64,000 nucleotides of DNA from Sphingomonas sp. LaA6.9 (lineage in GTDB: Bacteria; Pseudomonadota; Alphaproteobacteria; Sphingomonadales; Sphingomonadaceae), in NCBI RefSeq assembly GCF_022601895.1, contig NZ_JAKVIO010000002.1:124001-188000 (forward strand). Reading direction: 5' to 3'. Below, in pieces: positions 27,030 to 36,195 of this stretch; within the stretch, counting starts at the first letter, position 1, and the number at the start of each line of letters is the position of its first letter. The notes beneath the pieces were generated by a model, which was not told where the DNA came from, ran no database searches, and saw nothing but the letters and a program-made list of their open reading frames with translations. The translations under genes were made by a program, and so were the position numbers.

Positions 27030-27473
27030 TTACCGTCGTTTGAGCTTTACGACCGCGGTATCGAGCGCCGAGAGGAAGCGCGAGCGATCTGCCTTGCTGA
27101 AGGGCGGGGGACCGCCGCGCACCTCATCCATCGCACGCAGATCAGCCATCAGCGCTCGGGTCGCGACGGCTGAGCCGATCGAATGCGCGTCGAAGGGTCT
27201 GCCATTAGGGCCGAGAACTGCTGCGCCCGCCTTGATGCAGCGATCGGCGAGCAAGATGTCAGCGGTGATCACGATCGTATCGGCCGAGGCATGCTCTGCG
27301 ATCCAGTCATCCGCGGCGTCGAAGCCCGATCCCACCAGAACCCGCTCGATCAGCGGTTCGGGCGGCACGCGGATAAAGCTGTTGGTGACGAGCTTGACCG
27401 GAACGTCGTAGCGGCGCGCAACCCGGTAGATTTCCTCCTTTACCGGGCAAGCGTCGCCATCGATCAGGATCAC
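27030..27473 (-). CDS. YaiI/YqxD family (UPF0178) protein
   Basis: A 147-residue PIN-like protein of the YaiI/YqxD (DUF188) family. It begins ILIDGDACPVKEEIYRVARRY, continues VKLVTNSFIRVP, has the TADILLADRCI block and GPNGRPFDAHSIGSAVATRALM, the most conserved stretch of the family. Conserved Asp residues in IDGDACP and TADILLAD could bind a metal, as in PIN nucleases, but no activity is established for the family. The GTG start (27473) overlaps the stop of the RNA helicase gene as GTGA, so translation is coupled and a role with RNA is a fair inference. Confidence 0.9.
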   Translation of the reverse strand: MILIDGDACPVKEEIYRVARRYDVPVKLVTNSFIRVPPEPLIERVLVGSGFDAADDWIAEHASADTIVITADILLADRCIKAGAAVLGPNGRPFDAHSIGSAVATRALMADLRAMDEVRGGPPPFSKADRSRFLSALDTAVVKLKRR

Positions 27474-29194
27474 CCGCGACGGCCTGGGCCCGACCCCGCT
27501 CCGGGGCCGGACTTCTTGCCGCGATAAGGCTTCGGCGAATAACGCTTGGCTGCGGGCGGACCGTTGGGGCGACGACCACCACCGCCGCGCATCGGGGGCG
27601 GACCTTCGGCCGAATGTTCGATCCGGACGTCTTCGTCCTCGGTCGCGGTCTTCCGGACGGCCTGGGCGAAGCGATCGGCCATCGCGCGCGGAATCTGGAA
27701 CATGGTCTCGCGATCGCCGATGCGGATCGCGCCGACCTCGTTCTTAGTGATGTGACCGCGGCGGCAGATCAGCGGCAGGATCCAGCGCGCATCGGCACGA
27801 TCGTTGCGGCCAACGCTCATGCGGAACCAGACCACATCCTCGAAGCCGTCGCGCTTGCCGTCGGTGCGCTGCCCGCGATCGTCGGGACCGCTACCGAGCA
27901 GTTCCTCGGGCTCGGGCAGTTCGCGGCGATGCGCGCGGACGAGTGCTGCCGCGATTTCCTCGGCGCTGTGGCGCTCAAGCAGCGTGCGGCCGATCGCCAG
28001 ATCATCCTCGGCGACCTCGCCCGGGACGATGGTTTCGAGAAGTCGCTCCTGATCGCGCGCACGGATATCCTCGGCGCTGGGTGCGTCGACCCACTGCGCC
28101 TTCACATTGGCGGCGCGCAGCAGCCCTTCGGCGCGGCGACGCCGCTGATAGGGGACGACCATGATGCAGGTGCCCTTGCGCCCCGCACGGCCCGTGCGCC
28201 CCGAACGGTGCTGGAGCGTCTCGGCGTCGATCGGCAGTTCGGCATGAACGACGAGACCGAGATTGGGCAGATCAATGCCGCGCGCGGCGACGTCGGTCGC
28301 CACGCAGACGCGCGCGCGGCGATCGCGCAGCGCCTGTAGTGCGTGATTGCGCTCGTTCTGGCTCAGTTCGCCCGACAGCGCGACCGCGGAAAAGCCACGC
28401 TCGGTGAGGCTGGCTGCGAGCCGGCGGACATTCTCGCGCGTCGCGCAGAACACCATCGCGCCATCGGCTTCATAGAAGCGCAGCACGTTGACCACCGCAT
28501 TCTCGATCGCCGAGGGCGGCACGGCGATCGCGCGATAGTCGATATCGGCATGCGCCTGGCCCGAAGCCACGGTCTGGATGCGCAGTGCATCGCGCTGATA
28601 GGTCTTGGCGAGGTTGGCGATGGGGCGGGGGAGCGTTGCCGAGAAAAGCAGCGTGCGGCGTTCCGGGGGCGTGACGTCGAGGATTTCCTCGATCTCCTCG
28701 CGGAAACCCATGTCGAGCATCTCGTCGGCCTCGTCGAGCACGACAACCTTGATGCTGCCGGCGGCGAGGCTGCCGCGCTCGATATGGTCGCGCAGGCGGC
28801 CAGGCGTCCCCACGACGATATGCGCGCCGCTCTGGAGCGCGCGCTGTTCCTGACGGATATTCATGCCGCCGACGCAGGATGCGACGCGCGCCCCTGCCTT
28901 GGCATAAAGCCAGCTCAGTTCGCGCTGAACCTGCATTGCGAGCTCGCGCGTGGGCGCGACGATCAGCGCCAGCGGTTCGACCGCGTAGCCGAGTTTTTCC
29001 TGCCCGCCGAGCAGATCGGACGCCATGGCAAGCCCGAAGGCGACGGTCTTGCCCGAGCCGGTCTGCGCGGAGACGAGCAGATCGCGGCCCTCGGTTTCCT
29101 GAGTGATGATGGCGGCCTGAACATCGGTAGGCGCGGCATAACCGCGCTCGGCCAGCGCCTCGCCAATCGTGGCGGGCAGCGAAGAGAAGGGCAT
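27470..29194 (-). CDS. DEAD-box ATP-dependent RNA helicase with DbpA-type RNA-binding domain (CsdA/DeaD-like)
   Basis: A 574-residue RNA helicase that unwinds duplexes in ribosome assembly, mRNA turnover or cold adaptation. Motifs in order are Q-motif PTDVQAAIITQE, Walker A AQTGSGKT near residue 43, APTRELAMQVQ, VGTPGRLRDH, DEAD near 153, FSATLPRP, then ARGIDLPNLG and HRSGRTGRAGRKG. A DbpA-type RNA-recognition domain lies at about 450-530 (VWFRMSVGRNDRADARWILP), followed by a Gly/Pro/Lys/Arg-rich tail. This layout matches CsdA/DeaD, although full-length CsdA is longer. ATG 29194 has only a weak GGA upstream. It is coupled to the YaiI-type gene. Confidence 0.93.
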   Translation of the reverse strand: MPFSSLPATIGEALAERGYAAPTDVQAAIITQETEGRDLLVSAQTGSGKTVAFGLAMASDLLGGQEKLGYAVEPLALIVAPTRELAMQVQRELSWLYAKAGARVASCVGGMNIRQEQRALQSGAHIVVGTPGRLRDHIERGSLAAGSIKVVVLDEADEMLDMGFREEIEEILDVTPPERRTLLFSATLPRPIANLAKTYQRDALRIQTVASGQAHADIDYRAIAVPPSAIENAVVNVLRFYEADGAMVFCATRENVRRLAASLTERGFSAVALSGELSQNERNHALQALRDRRARVCVATDVAARGIDLPNLGLVVHAELPIDAETLQHRSGRTGRAGRKGTCIMVVPYQRRRRAEGLLRAANVKAQWVDAPSAEDIRARDQERLLETIVPGEVAEDDLAIGRTLLERHSAEEIAAALVRAHRRELPEPEELLGSGPDDRGQRTDGKRDGFEDVVWFRMSVGRNDRADARWILPLICRRGHITKNEVGAIRIGDRETMFQIPRAMADRFAQAVRKTATEDEDVRIEHSAEGPPPMRGGGGRRPNGPPAAKRYSPKPYRGKKSGPGAGSGPGRRG

Positions 29195-29274
29195 CTGAAT
29201 TCCAAGTTCTGGGGCACGGGGTCGAAGCGACACCCGGCGAAGGCGCGGCCCTTAGCACGACTTAAGCACGAATA

Positions 29275-29289
29275 CCACCGCAACGGTGG
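29275..29289 (-). terminator. Short hairpin after the lytic transglycosylase gene
   Basis: Six-base arms CCACCG and CGGTGG around three bases, 14 bases past the stop of the transglycosylase gene on the minus strand, followed by TATTCGT. It is small and lacks a clean U-tract, so terminator function is possible only. Confidence 0.3.
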
Positions 29290-29302
29290 CGCTCGGTGCG
29301 CG

Positions 29303-30811
29303 CTAGCGCTTGCCCTTTTGCAGCTCGGACTTCGCGGCCGCGCGCCGCGCCTGCTCTTCGGTGATGAGCCGGTATGCGATATAATATTTGTAGATGTTGC
29401 CGACATAGGTGACGGTTTCGCGGCCGATCCGTTCGGATGCGATCCGCTCGACATTGCCGAACCACACATTGGGGTCCAGCCCGCGCTGCGCCGTCTCGCG
29501 ACGAAGCTGGCGGATTCGACCGGGCCCGGCATTGTACGACGCAAAGGTGAACAGCCCCTTGTTGAGCGCGGTCATCGGCTCGCCTTCGAAATACTGGTTG
29601 CGCATGAAACGCATATATTTCACCCCGGCGTGGATATTGGGCTCCAGCTGCCGCACATCGCCGACTTTCTGCTCCTCGCCCGTTGCCGGCATCAATTGCA
29701 TCACGCCGATCGCGCCGACATGGCTCTTTGCATCCTGGTCGAGCTTCGACTCCTGATAGGCCTGCGCCGCCATCAAAAGATAATCGAACTCATACTGCTG
29801 CCCATAGCGCTGGAAGAGGTCCCGCATCGCGAGAAATTTCTTCCTCTCGGCTTCCGACGTGGCATTCTGCACATATTTGGTACCCTGCAGATACCGTTTG
29901 GAAAGGACCCTGCCGATCACGCTGGTCAATCCATGGTCAGCGATGAACGCATTGAGCTCGGCCGCAAATTGCGGGCTGTTCTTGCGAAGTGCGACGGCAA
30001 GATTGCCACCGGTCCGCACCGCGAGATTGTTGTGTATAGTCAGGTCGGGGAATATCTGCTTCCAATAGTCGGCGAGAAAATTGTCGACGACGGTCGCGGG
30101 GATCAGCCCGGCGTTGACCATTTCGAGCAGGTCGTCATCCTCGAGGCTCTCGGAGGCTTCCTCTATGTCGATCGGGGCCTTGCCCTGTGTTTTCAGCTTC
30201 GCATTCTGCCCCACCAGGCTCGCATAATAGCTGGAACTCCTGCGAACAAAGACCTTCTTGCCTGACAGATCATCCAGGCTGTCGAGCGGCGGCGCGTCGG
30301 GGCCCGTCACGACAACTTCATTCACGCCCGTGCGCGTCGGATTGGTGAAGTCGACAAGCTTCTGCCGCTCCGGCGTGACGGTCAGCTGCGCGACGACCAT
30401 GTCGAGCTTACCCGACTGAAGCGACGGCAACAGCATGTCGCGTGGCATGGGTAGCAGGACGACGTGGATCTTGAGGTTTCCGCTATTCAGCTTTTTGTTC
30501 AGCTGCTCCTCGAACAGCATCAGATACTCGTACGAAAGACCGCGCTGGACGCCCTGGTCGACGAAATAGAAGGTACGGTTGAACGGCACGCCGGCGCGGA
30601 TGATCCTGCGCTGGACCATGGCGTCCAGATCCCCTGTGAAGCTCTTGTCGACGGCGGCGCGGAGATCTTCAGGGAGCGCCAGCTGGTATGCAAGCGGCGG
30701 CGGTGCGGCTTCGCTCGATTGGTTTTCGGCAGCCTGCTCATCTTTCTGGGCAGAACAGCTGACGGCGAAAATCGCCAGCAGCAGCACGAAGGGCTTTCCC
30801 GTCATCTTCAT
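29303..30811 (-). CDS. MltF-like membrane-bound lytic murein transglycosylase (lipoprotein)
   Basis: A 502-residue lipoprotein: the signal ends in AVSC with Cys19 as the lipidated residue. Residues 60-305 form a type-3 solute-binding domain (LSYEYLMLFEEQL, LDMVVAQLTVTPERQKLVDFTNP), and from about 340 comes an SLT domain. The catalytic Glu354 is in AYQESKLDQD, with GAIGVMQLMPATG, FASYNAGPGRIRQLR and YVGNIYKYYIAY behind it. This is the MltF architecture, where the binding domain senses muropeptides and controls cleavage of glycan strands with 1,6-anhydro product. It would act at the periplasmic face of a membrane. It is monocistronic by spacing. Confidence 0.93.
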   Translation of the reverse strand: MKMTGKPFVLLLAIFAVSCSAQKDEQAAENQSSEAAPPPLAYQLALPEDLRAAVDKSFTGDLDAMVQRRIIRAGVPFNRTFYFVDQGVQRGLSYEYLMLFEEQLNKKLNSGNLKIHVVLLPMPRDMLLPSLQSGKLDMVVAQLTVTPERQKLVDFTNPTRTGVNEVVVTGPDAPPLDSLDDLSGKKVFVRRSSSYYASLVGQNAKLKTQGKAPIDIEEASESLEDDDLLEMVNAGLIPATVVDNFLADYWKQIFPDLTIHNNLAVRTGGNLAVALRKNSPQFAAELNAFIADHGLTSVIGRVLSKRYLQGTKYVQNATSEAERKKFLAMRDLFQRYGQQYEFDYLLMAAQAYQESKLDQDAKSHVGAIGVMQLMPATGEEQKVGDVRQLEPNIHAGVKYMRFMRNQYFEGEPMTALNKGLFTFASYNAGPGRIRQLRRETAQRGLDPNVWFGNVERIASERIGRETVTYVGNIYKYYIAYRLITEEQARRAAAKSELQKGKR

Positions 30812-30948
30812 CGGATGCCACGCTCCGCATGAGAATACACGAACGCGACCGTTGGATGATTCTCGACGAAGTAATGGCGCGTTGTCAATGACAAGTCCCG
30901 GGCGGAATACGCGCGGTATGCCGCGATGCGCGTCGATCTGTGAAGCGA

Positions 30949-31326
30949 CTAGATGAACGATTTGGCCTGTTTCAACACCATATCGCAGACCTGCGACTTC
31001 AGCTGCTTCGGCGCACTGTCGAGCGAGAAGCTCTGCCCCTTGCCCGTCAATACCTTGCCGGCCGATCCGACGCCATAGTCCTTGGACTTGGTCACATCAG
31101 GTTTTTTGGTCAGACTGCCGAGCACGGAACTGGCGTCGCTTCCGCCGAGAACCTTGTTTTTCACGCAATAGCTGAGCACGCCCGCCGCATTGCCCATGCC
31201 CATCGAGGACACGTCGGGCACGCCCATAGCCCCCGCACCACCGGGTATGCCGGGAATCTGGGCCTGTACCGAGCCGATTGCTCCGATCAGCGACAGCGAT
31301 ATGACGCCGAGAAATCCCCGCTTCAT
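30949..31326 (-). CDS. DUF2501 domain periplasmic protein
   Basis: A 125-residue secreted protein: signal MKRGFLGVISLSLIGAIGSVQA, then a Gly/Pro/Met-rich stretch, and the DUF2501 body NAAGVLSYCVKNKVLGGSDASSVLGSL, ending in QVCDMVLKQAKSF. The two cysteines (in LSYCVKN and SQVCDMV) are placed as in E. coli YjjA and probably pair. The function of the family is not known. ATG 31326 has AGGAGA upstream. A possible general-stress promoter lies 40-65 bases upstream (31368-31392). Confidence 0.88.
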   Translation of the reverse strand: MKRGFLGVISLSLIGAIGSVQAQIPGIPGGAGAMGVPDVSSMGMGNAAGVLSYCVKNKVLGGSDASSVLGSLTKKPDVTKSKDYGVGSAGKVLTGKGQSFSLDSAPKQLKSQVCDMVLKQAKSFI

Positions 31327-31367
31327 GGTCTGCTCTCCTTTGCGCGCGTGTAAGAATCTGCTGGAAA

Positions 31368-31392
31368 AACACGCAGCTTTCGCCGGCGTTCC
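31368..31392 (-). promoter_or_regulatory. Possible EcfG-type (general stress) promoter for the DUF2501 gene
   Basis: On the minus strand GGAAC (31392-31388) is separated by 16 bases from TGTT (31371-31368). The alphaproteobacterial EcfG consensus is GGAAC, 16-17 bases, then CGTT; the first base of the second box differs. The downstream ATG is 42 bases away. Confidence 0.4.
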
Positions 31393-31433
31393 CCCTGCGT
31401 AGTTTCCGCGACGCCCGGCGCTTGTCTCAGGCC

Positions 31434-32606
31434 TCAGATCGCTTGCCCCGCCGCGACCCCGCTCGCCCAGGCCCACTGGAAATTATATCCGCCGAGCCAG
31501 CCGGTGACGTCGACCGCTTCGCCAATAAAATAGAGGCCGGGCACCTTGCGCGCCTCCATCGTCTGCGAGGAGAGGCCGGCGGTGTCGACGCCACCCACCG
31601 TCACCTCGGCCTTGGCGAAGCCTTCGGAGCCGTTGGGGACGAAGCGCCAGCCATTGAGGCGTTCGCCCGCTGCGCGCAGGGCCTTGTCGGGGATGTTTGC
31701 GAGCTCGCCCTTGAGGCCGAGTGGCGCGCGGATCAGATCTGCGAGGCGGTCGGGGAGCAGTTCGCCCAGAACGGTGTGGATCTGGACTCTCGGCCGGGCG
31801 CGCTTGATGTCGAGGAGCAGCGCCGCAGCGTCGCGGTCGGGGAGGATGTCCATCACGATCGCGTCGCCATGGCGCCAGTAGGACGAGATCTGGAGAATGG
31901 CGGGGCCCGAGAGACCGCGATGCGTGAAGAGCGAGGCTTCGCGAAAACTCGCGCCGTTGCAGCGGGTGATCGAATCCACCGCGATTCCGGATAGCCCGCG
32001 AAAGACCATGTCGTCGCCGGCGAGCGTCAGCGGGACCAGCGCAGGGCGAGGCTCCACCACCTTCAGCCCGAACTGACGTGCGACATCATAGCCGAAGCCC
32101 GTAGCGCCCATCTTGGGAATCGACGGTCCCCCAGTCGCGATCACCAGCGACGGCGCGACAAAGATGCCTCGCTGGGTCGTGATTTGGAAATCGTCAATTT
32201 TTTCGATGGTTGCGACGCGATGTTCGCAGCGAATATCGACATCGCCCCGCGCACATTCGTCGACCAGCATGTCGACGATCTGGCGCGACGAGCCGTCACA
32301 GAAGAGCTGGCCCAGCGTCTTTTCGTGCCAGGCGATGCGGTGGCGCTCGACGAGATCGAGGAAATCCTGCGCGGTGTAGCGGCCTAGCGCCGATTTGGCG
32401 AAATGCCTGTTCGAAGAGAGGAAGCGGTCAGGCGCGCAGTGAATGTTGGTGAAGTTGCAGCGCCCCCCGCCCGAGATCAGGATCTTCTTGCCTGGCCGAT
32501 CGGCATGATCGAGCAGGAGTACCCGCCGCCCGCGCTGGCCTGCGGTGAGTGCAGCCATGAGTCCCGCGGCGCCCGCGCCGAGGACGATGACGTCAAACCG
32601 CTCCAT
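31434..32606 (-). CDS. HI0933/YhiN-type NAD(P)/FAD-dependent flavoprotein
   Basis: A 390-residue flavoprotein of the HI0933 family. The FAD site VLGAGAAGLMAALTAGQRG is at residues 8-26, and the family signature GKKILISGGGRCNFTN follows at about 39-54; a second FAD motif, VIATGGPSIPKMGATG, and the C-terminal GLYFIGEAVDVTGWLGGYNFQWAWASG are all present. Family members are soluble oxidoreductases of unresolved substrate; some were proposed to act on iron or aromatic compounds. It overlaps the upstream agmatinase-like gene by 14 bases. Confidence 0.92.
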   Translation of the reverse strand: MERFDVIVLGAGAAGLMAALTAGQRGRRVLLLDHADRPGKKILISGGGRCNFTNIHCAPDRFLSSNRHFAKSALGRYTAQDFLDLVERHRIAWHEKTLGQLFCDGSSRQIVDMLVDECARGDVDIRCEHRVATIEKIDDFQITTQRGIFVAPSLVIATGGPSIPKMGATGFGYDVARQFGLKVVEPRPALVPLTLAGDDMVFRGLSGIAVDSITRCNGASFREASLFTHRGLSGPAILQISSYWRHGDAIVMDILPDRDAAALLLDIKRARPRVQIHTVLGELLPDRLADLIRAPLGLKGELANIPDKALRAAGERLNGWRFVPNGSEGFAKAEVTVGGVDTAGLSSQTMEARKVPGLYFIGEAVDVTGWLGGYNFQWAWASGVAAGQAI

Positions 32607-33423
32607 GCGCGCGCGCCGGGTGCGCGGTGGCGAGCGCGGCGAGTTCCTTGACCATCTTGGCGGCGACCACGGCGGTCATGCCGTTGATGTCGCGTGTGGG
32701 GTTGAGTTCGACGACATCGGCGCCGGCGATGGGGACTTCCAGGTTCAGAAGAATATCAGTCACATCGCGGACGCTGAGCCCGCCGGGCTCATGATGTGAC
32801 ACGCCCGGCGCAAAAGCGGGGTCAAAGCCGTCCAGATCAATGCTGATATAGAGCGGGCCCTGAAGCGCTGGCAGGCAGCCGGGTCTGAAGTGTCGCGCCT
32901 CGATCACCTCTATGCCGAAACGTTCGGCCTGTTCACGGCAATGGCGGTTCATCGTGCGGATGCCGACCTGGACAAGGCGTTTCGCGAGCCCATCCTCCAT
33001 GATGCGTGCAAAGGGTGAAGCATGCGAGCGGCGATCGCCGCCAAGCTCGTCATAGGTGTCGGGGTGCGCGTCGAAGTGCAGGATCGTCACCGGGCCGTGC
33101 GCTGCCGCAATCGCCTTGAGGATCGGATAGCTGACCGCGTGATCGCCGCCGATAATGATCGGGATCGCGCCAGCGTCGAGCGAAGCGGCGACCGCACCGG
33201 TGATACGCTCGTCATCCTCGGGACCCTCGTCGAGCATGACATCGCCGCGGTCGACAAGATCGATTTCGACGCCAAGTTCGGTTCCGCGCTCGCTCGCGGG
33301 ATTGCCATGATCGCTGGTGAGCGCCGCGCGGATCTGCGCAGGCGCCTTTGCGGGGCCGCGAAGGAACGAGGAATGGCAATCGGTCGGCAGGCCGATCAGA
33401 TGGATGGGGACGGGCGTGGTCAC
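32593..33423 (-). CDS. Agmatinase/arginase-family ureohydrolase
   Basis: A 276-residue binuclear manganese hydrolase. The metal ligands are visible as His95 (GGDHAVSYP), Asp118, His120 and Asp122 (DAHPDTYDE), and Asp196/Asp198 (SIDLDGFDP). [11 protein letters not shown] at about 210-220 resembles agmatinase and guanidinobutyrase rather than arginase, so the substrate is a guanidino compound, with urea as product. The GTG start at 33423 overlaps the tyrS stop (GTGA), and the 3' end overlaps the flavoprotein gene by 14 bases, forming a tightly packed three-gene unit. Confidence 0.9.
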   Translation of the reverse strand: MTTPVPIHLIGLPTDCHSSFLRGPAKAPAQIRAALTSDHGNPASERGTELGVEIDLVDRGDVMLDEGPEDDERITGAVAASLDAGAIPIIIGGDHAVSYPILKAIAAAHGPVTILHFDAHPDTYDELGGDRRSHASPFARIMEDGLAKRLVQVGIRTMNRHCREQAERFGIEVIEARHFRPGCLPALQGPLYISIDLDGFDPAFAPGVSHHEPGGLSVRDVTDILLNLEVPIAGADVVELNPTRDINGMTAVVAAKMVKELAALATAHPARAHGAV

Positions 33424-34655
33424 ACGTTTGCCCGTTTGAGGACGCCGTGATTCTTCTTGCCCGACGACACGCGCACGGGATCGGCGCCGACGGCCACCAT
33501 CAACGCCTCATCGTCGACCTTCTCGCCGTCGACGCGTGCCCCGCCGCCCTTGATGAGGCGGCGCGCCTCACCCTTCGACGTCGCGAGGCCGAGCCCGATG
33601 AGCGCATCGACAATGGCGATCTCGTCGCCCAGCACTTCGAGCGTGGGCAAATCGTCACCCGCAGCGCCCTCCGCGAACGTCTTGCGCGCGGTCTCAGCGG
33701 CTGCAGCTGCGGCTTCGCCGCCGTGACACATCGCGGTCGCCTCGTTCGCCAGCCGCACCTTGACCTCGTTGATCGCAGCACCCTCGGCCTTTTCGAGCTC
33801 AGCGATCTCGTCAAGCGGTACGTCGGTGAAGAGGCGCAGGAAGCGCCCGACATCGGCATCCTGTGTGTTGCGCCAGAACTGCCAGTAATCATAGGGGCTC
33901 AGCATGTCGGCATTGAGCCAGACCGCGCCCGCCATCGTCTTGCCCATCTTGCCGCCATCGGCGGTGGTGATGAGCGGGGTGGTGACACCGTAGACCTGCG
34001 TACCATCCTTGCGGCGCGTCAGTTCGATGCCGTTGACGATATTGCCCCACTGGTCCGATCCGCCCATCTGCAGGCGGCAGGCGTAGCGCTCCGCCAACTC
34101 GCGGAAGTCATAGGCCTGCAGGATCATGTAATTGAATTCGAGGAAGGAGAGCGACTGTTCGCGATCGAGGCGCATCTTCACCGAGTCGAAGCTCAACATC
34201 CGGTTGACCGAGAAATGCTGGCCAATCTCCCGAAGGAATGGGATGTATTCGAGCTTGTCGAGCCACTCGGCATTGTCGAGCATGATCGCGTCGGTGGGAC
34301 CGTCGCCAAAGGTCAGGAAATTCTCGAAGACGCGCTTGATCGACGCGACATTGCTGGCGATGACCTCGTCGGTCATCAGCTTGCGCGCCTCATCCTTGAA
34401 GCTCGGATCGCCGATCTTGCCGGTGCCGCCGCCCATCAGCACGATCGGCTTGTGGCCGGCCTGCTGGAGACGCCTGAGCATCATGATCTGCACCAGCGAG
34501 CCGACATGGAGCGAAGGCGCGGTCGGATCGAAGCCGATATAGCCGGGCACGATCTCCTTCACCGCAAGGGCATCAAGCCCCTCGGCATCGGTGGTCTGAT
34601 GGATATAGCCACGCTCTTCGAGCAGCTTCAGTAGATCGGACTGGAATTGGGTCAT
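33420..34655 (-). CDS. tyrS: Tyrosyl-tRNA synthetase
   Basis: A 411-residue class I aminoacyl-tRNA synthetase. The HIGH-type motif is HVGS at residues 50-53 (SLHVGSL), Tyr recognition includes [10 protein letters not shown] and [11 protein letters not shown], and the KMSKS-type loop is KMGKT at 236-240. The C-terminal S4 RNA-binding domain ([25 protein letters not shown]) is present. The start ATG 34655 gives the common MTQFQSDLL opening; the in-frame opening runs on upstream, but that stretch is antisense to the neighbouring SDR region. Its stop overlaps the ureohydrolase start. Confidence 0.96.
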   Translation of the reverse strand: MTQFQSDLLKLLEERGYIHQTTDAEGLDALAVKEIVPGYIGFDPTAPSLHVGSLVQIMMLRRLQQAGHKPIVLMGGGTGKIGDPSFKDEARKLMTDEVIASNVASIKRVFENFLTFGDGPTDAIMLDNAEWLDKLEYIPFLREIGQHFSVNRMLSFDSVKMRLDREQSLSFLEFNYMILQAYDFRELAERYACRLQMGGSDQWGNIVNGIELTRRKDGTQVYGVTTPLITTADGGKMGKTMAGAVWLNADMLSPYDYWQFWRNTQDADVGRFLRLFTDVPLDEIAELEKAEGAAINEVKVRLANEATAMCHGGEAAAAAAETARKTFAEGAAGDDLPTLEVLGDEIAIVDALIGLGLATSKGEARRLIKGGGARVDGEKVDDEALMVAVGADPVRVSSGKKNHGVLKRANV

Positions 34656-34726
34656 AGCGCGCGGGCGCTTAGCATGGGGCGCGGCGGGTTTCCAGAAATC
34701 CGTTACCCGCCACGCCAAAGCGCCAC

Positions 34727-35518
34727 TTATAGCGTGTCCATCGCACCGCCGTCGACGCGGAGCGCCGCGCCCGTCGTCGCCGAGGCGAGCGGGGAGGCGA
34801 CATAGACGACGAGGTTGGCAACTTCCTCGACCGTCGCGGCGCGCTGGATGATCGAAGTCGAACGGTGTTGCCTCACGAAATCGTCGGCAACCTCCTGCGC
34901 AGGCCTTCCGGTCCGCGCAATCTCGTCCTTGAGCATGTCGGCAACGCCTTCGGAGAAGGTGGGGCCGGGGAGCACCGAGTTCACCGTGACGCCGGTGCCC
35001 GCCATCCGCTTGGCGAGGCCGCGCGCTACCGCGACGTCTGCGGTCTTGCTGACGCCATAGTGGATCATCTCGACCGGGATGTTGAACGCCGATTCCGAGG
35101 CAAGGAAGATGACGCGGCCCCAGCCTCGCTTTTCCATGCCCGGCAGATAGGCTCGTGAAACGCGCACGGCCGACATGACGTTCATCTGCCAGTGCGCCTC
35201 CCAGACATCGTCGCCGGCTTCGAAAAAGTCGACAGGGCGAAAGATGCCCGCATTGTTGATGAGGATATCGATGTCGGGCGCCGCTGCGACAAGCGCCGCA
35301 CAACCTTCCGCGTTCGAGAGGTCGGCCGTGACGCCGCGCACGTCCACACCGGGATACTCCTCGCGAAGTCGCGCGGCGGCGGCCTCGATCTTCGTGGTCG
35401 TGCGGCCGTTGATGATGACCGCCGCGCCCGCGCCCGCGAGCCCTTGTGCGATCGCATAGCCGATGCCTTCGGTCGAGCCCGTGATGAGGGCGGTTTTTCC
35501 TGTAAGGTCTATGTTCAC
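34727..35518 (-). CDS. SDR-family NAD(P)-dependent oxidoreductase
   Basis: A 263-residue classical SDR with TGSTEGIG at residues 13-20, NNAG at 88-91, and the complete catalytic set Ser141, Tyr154 and Lys158 (YGVSK). LPGPTFSEG follows. The GTG at 35518 is chosen because AGGAGACC lies just upstream and it gives the regular [14 protein letters not shown] start; the opening continues to 36058 but without likeness to any protein. The substrate is unknown. It lies upstream of tyrS in the same direction with a 71-base gap and diverges from the DOMON-like gene. Confidence 0.87.
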   Translation of the reverse strand: MNIDLTGKTALITGSTEGIGYAIAQGLAGAGAAVIINGRTTTKIEAAAARLREEYPGVDVRGVTADLSNAEGCAALVAAAPDIDILINNAGIFRPVDFFEAGDDVWEAHWQMNVMSAVRVSRAYLPGMEKRGWGRVIFLASESAFNIPVEMIHYGVSKTADVAVARGLAKRMAGTGVTVNSVLPGPTFSEGVADMLKDEIARTGRPAQEVADDFVRQHRSTSIIQRAATVEEVANLVVYVASPLASATTGAALRVDGGAMDTL

Positions 35519-35659
35519 GTCGGTCTCCTGCTGGGGGTGTCGCAGAATTGGGCTGTGCGCGGGGACCATACTAGATAAGGGCGGGGCACAGCACCCTTTC
35601 CGTGCCGGAACAGATGGCTTCGCCTTGACGAAGGTGGTTGCAGCAATCAGGACGGGCGC

Positions 35660-36190
35660 ATGCGTCTGGCGTTGCAGCTTCATCCCGAATCCCGTTGCCG
35701 GGCGATCACGCGGATCGAGGTAGATCTGGCGTGCGACGCGGACATGCTGACACTCGAATTCCAGGCAATCGGACGCATCGCCGATCTGCGCATCCCCAAC
35801 TCCGCCACGCCTGTGCGTCGCGACGGGCTGTGGCAGCACAGCTGTTTCGAGGCCTTTGTTGCCGCGGGCGGCGTATATCACGAATTCAACTTCGCGCCGT
35901 CGGCCGAATGGGCGGCCTATGGCTTCAGCGGTTATCGCACCGGCATGCGCGACCTCGACATCGCCGCGCCCGCGATCCAGCTGCGCGCGGGCGACGAACT
36001 GCTCGCCCTGACCGTATCGTTGGCGCTCGCCGACCTGCCCGAGCGAAACAGTGCCCAATGGCAGCTAGGCCTGTCGGCAATCATCGAGGAATCCGACGGC
36101 AACAAATCATACTGGGCGCTGGCGCACGCGCCGGGCAAACCCGACTTCCATCACCCCGATTGCTTTGCACACCCACTCGCTGGACAGTGA
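35660..36190 (+). CDS. DOMON-like domain protein
   Basis: A 176-residue protein without a signal peptide, matching the DOMON-like beta-sandwich type that in bacteria binds heme or carbohydrate. WQHSCFEAFVAAGGVYHEFNFAPSAEWAAYGFSGYR is the core, with the many aromatic residues usual for ligand binding, and WQLGLSAIIEESDGNKSYWALAH as the later strands, ending in PDFHHPDCF. The molecular role is not established. It is separated from the NamZ-like gene by 5 bases, so the pair is probably co-translated, and a sugar- or muropeptide-linked role is plausible. Confidence 0.82.
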   Translation: MRLALQLHPESRCRAITRIEVDLACDADMLTLEFQAIGRIADLRIPNSATPVRRDGLWQHSCFEAFVAAGGVYHEFNFAPSAEWAAYGFSGYRTGMRDLDIAAPAIQLRAGDELLALTVSLALADLPERNSAQWQLGLSAIIEESDGNKSYWALAHAPGKPDFHHPDCFAHPLAGQ

Positions 36191-36195
36191 CCACC

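Noticed and set aside
28343-30265. A 640-codon plus-strand opening over the RNA helicase and transglycosylase
   Set aside because: It covers two genuine minus-strand genes and the gap, and lacks a ribosome site or recognised domain.
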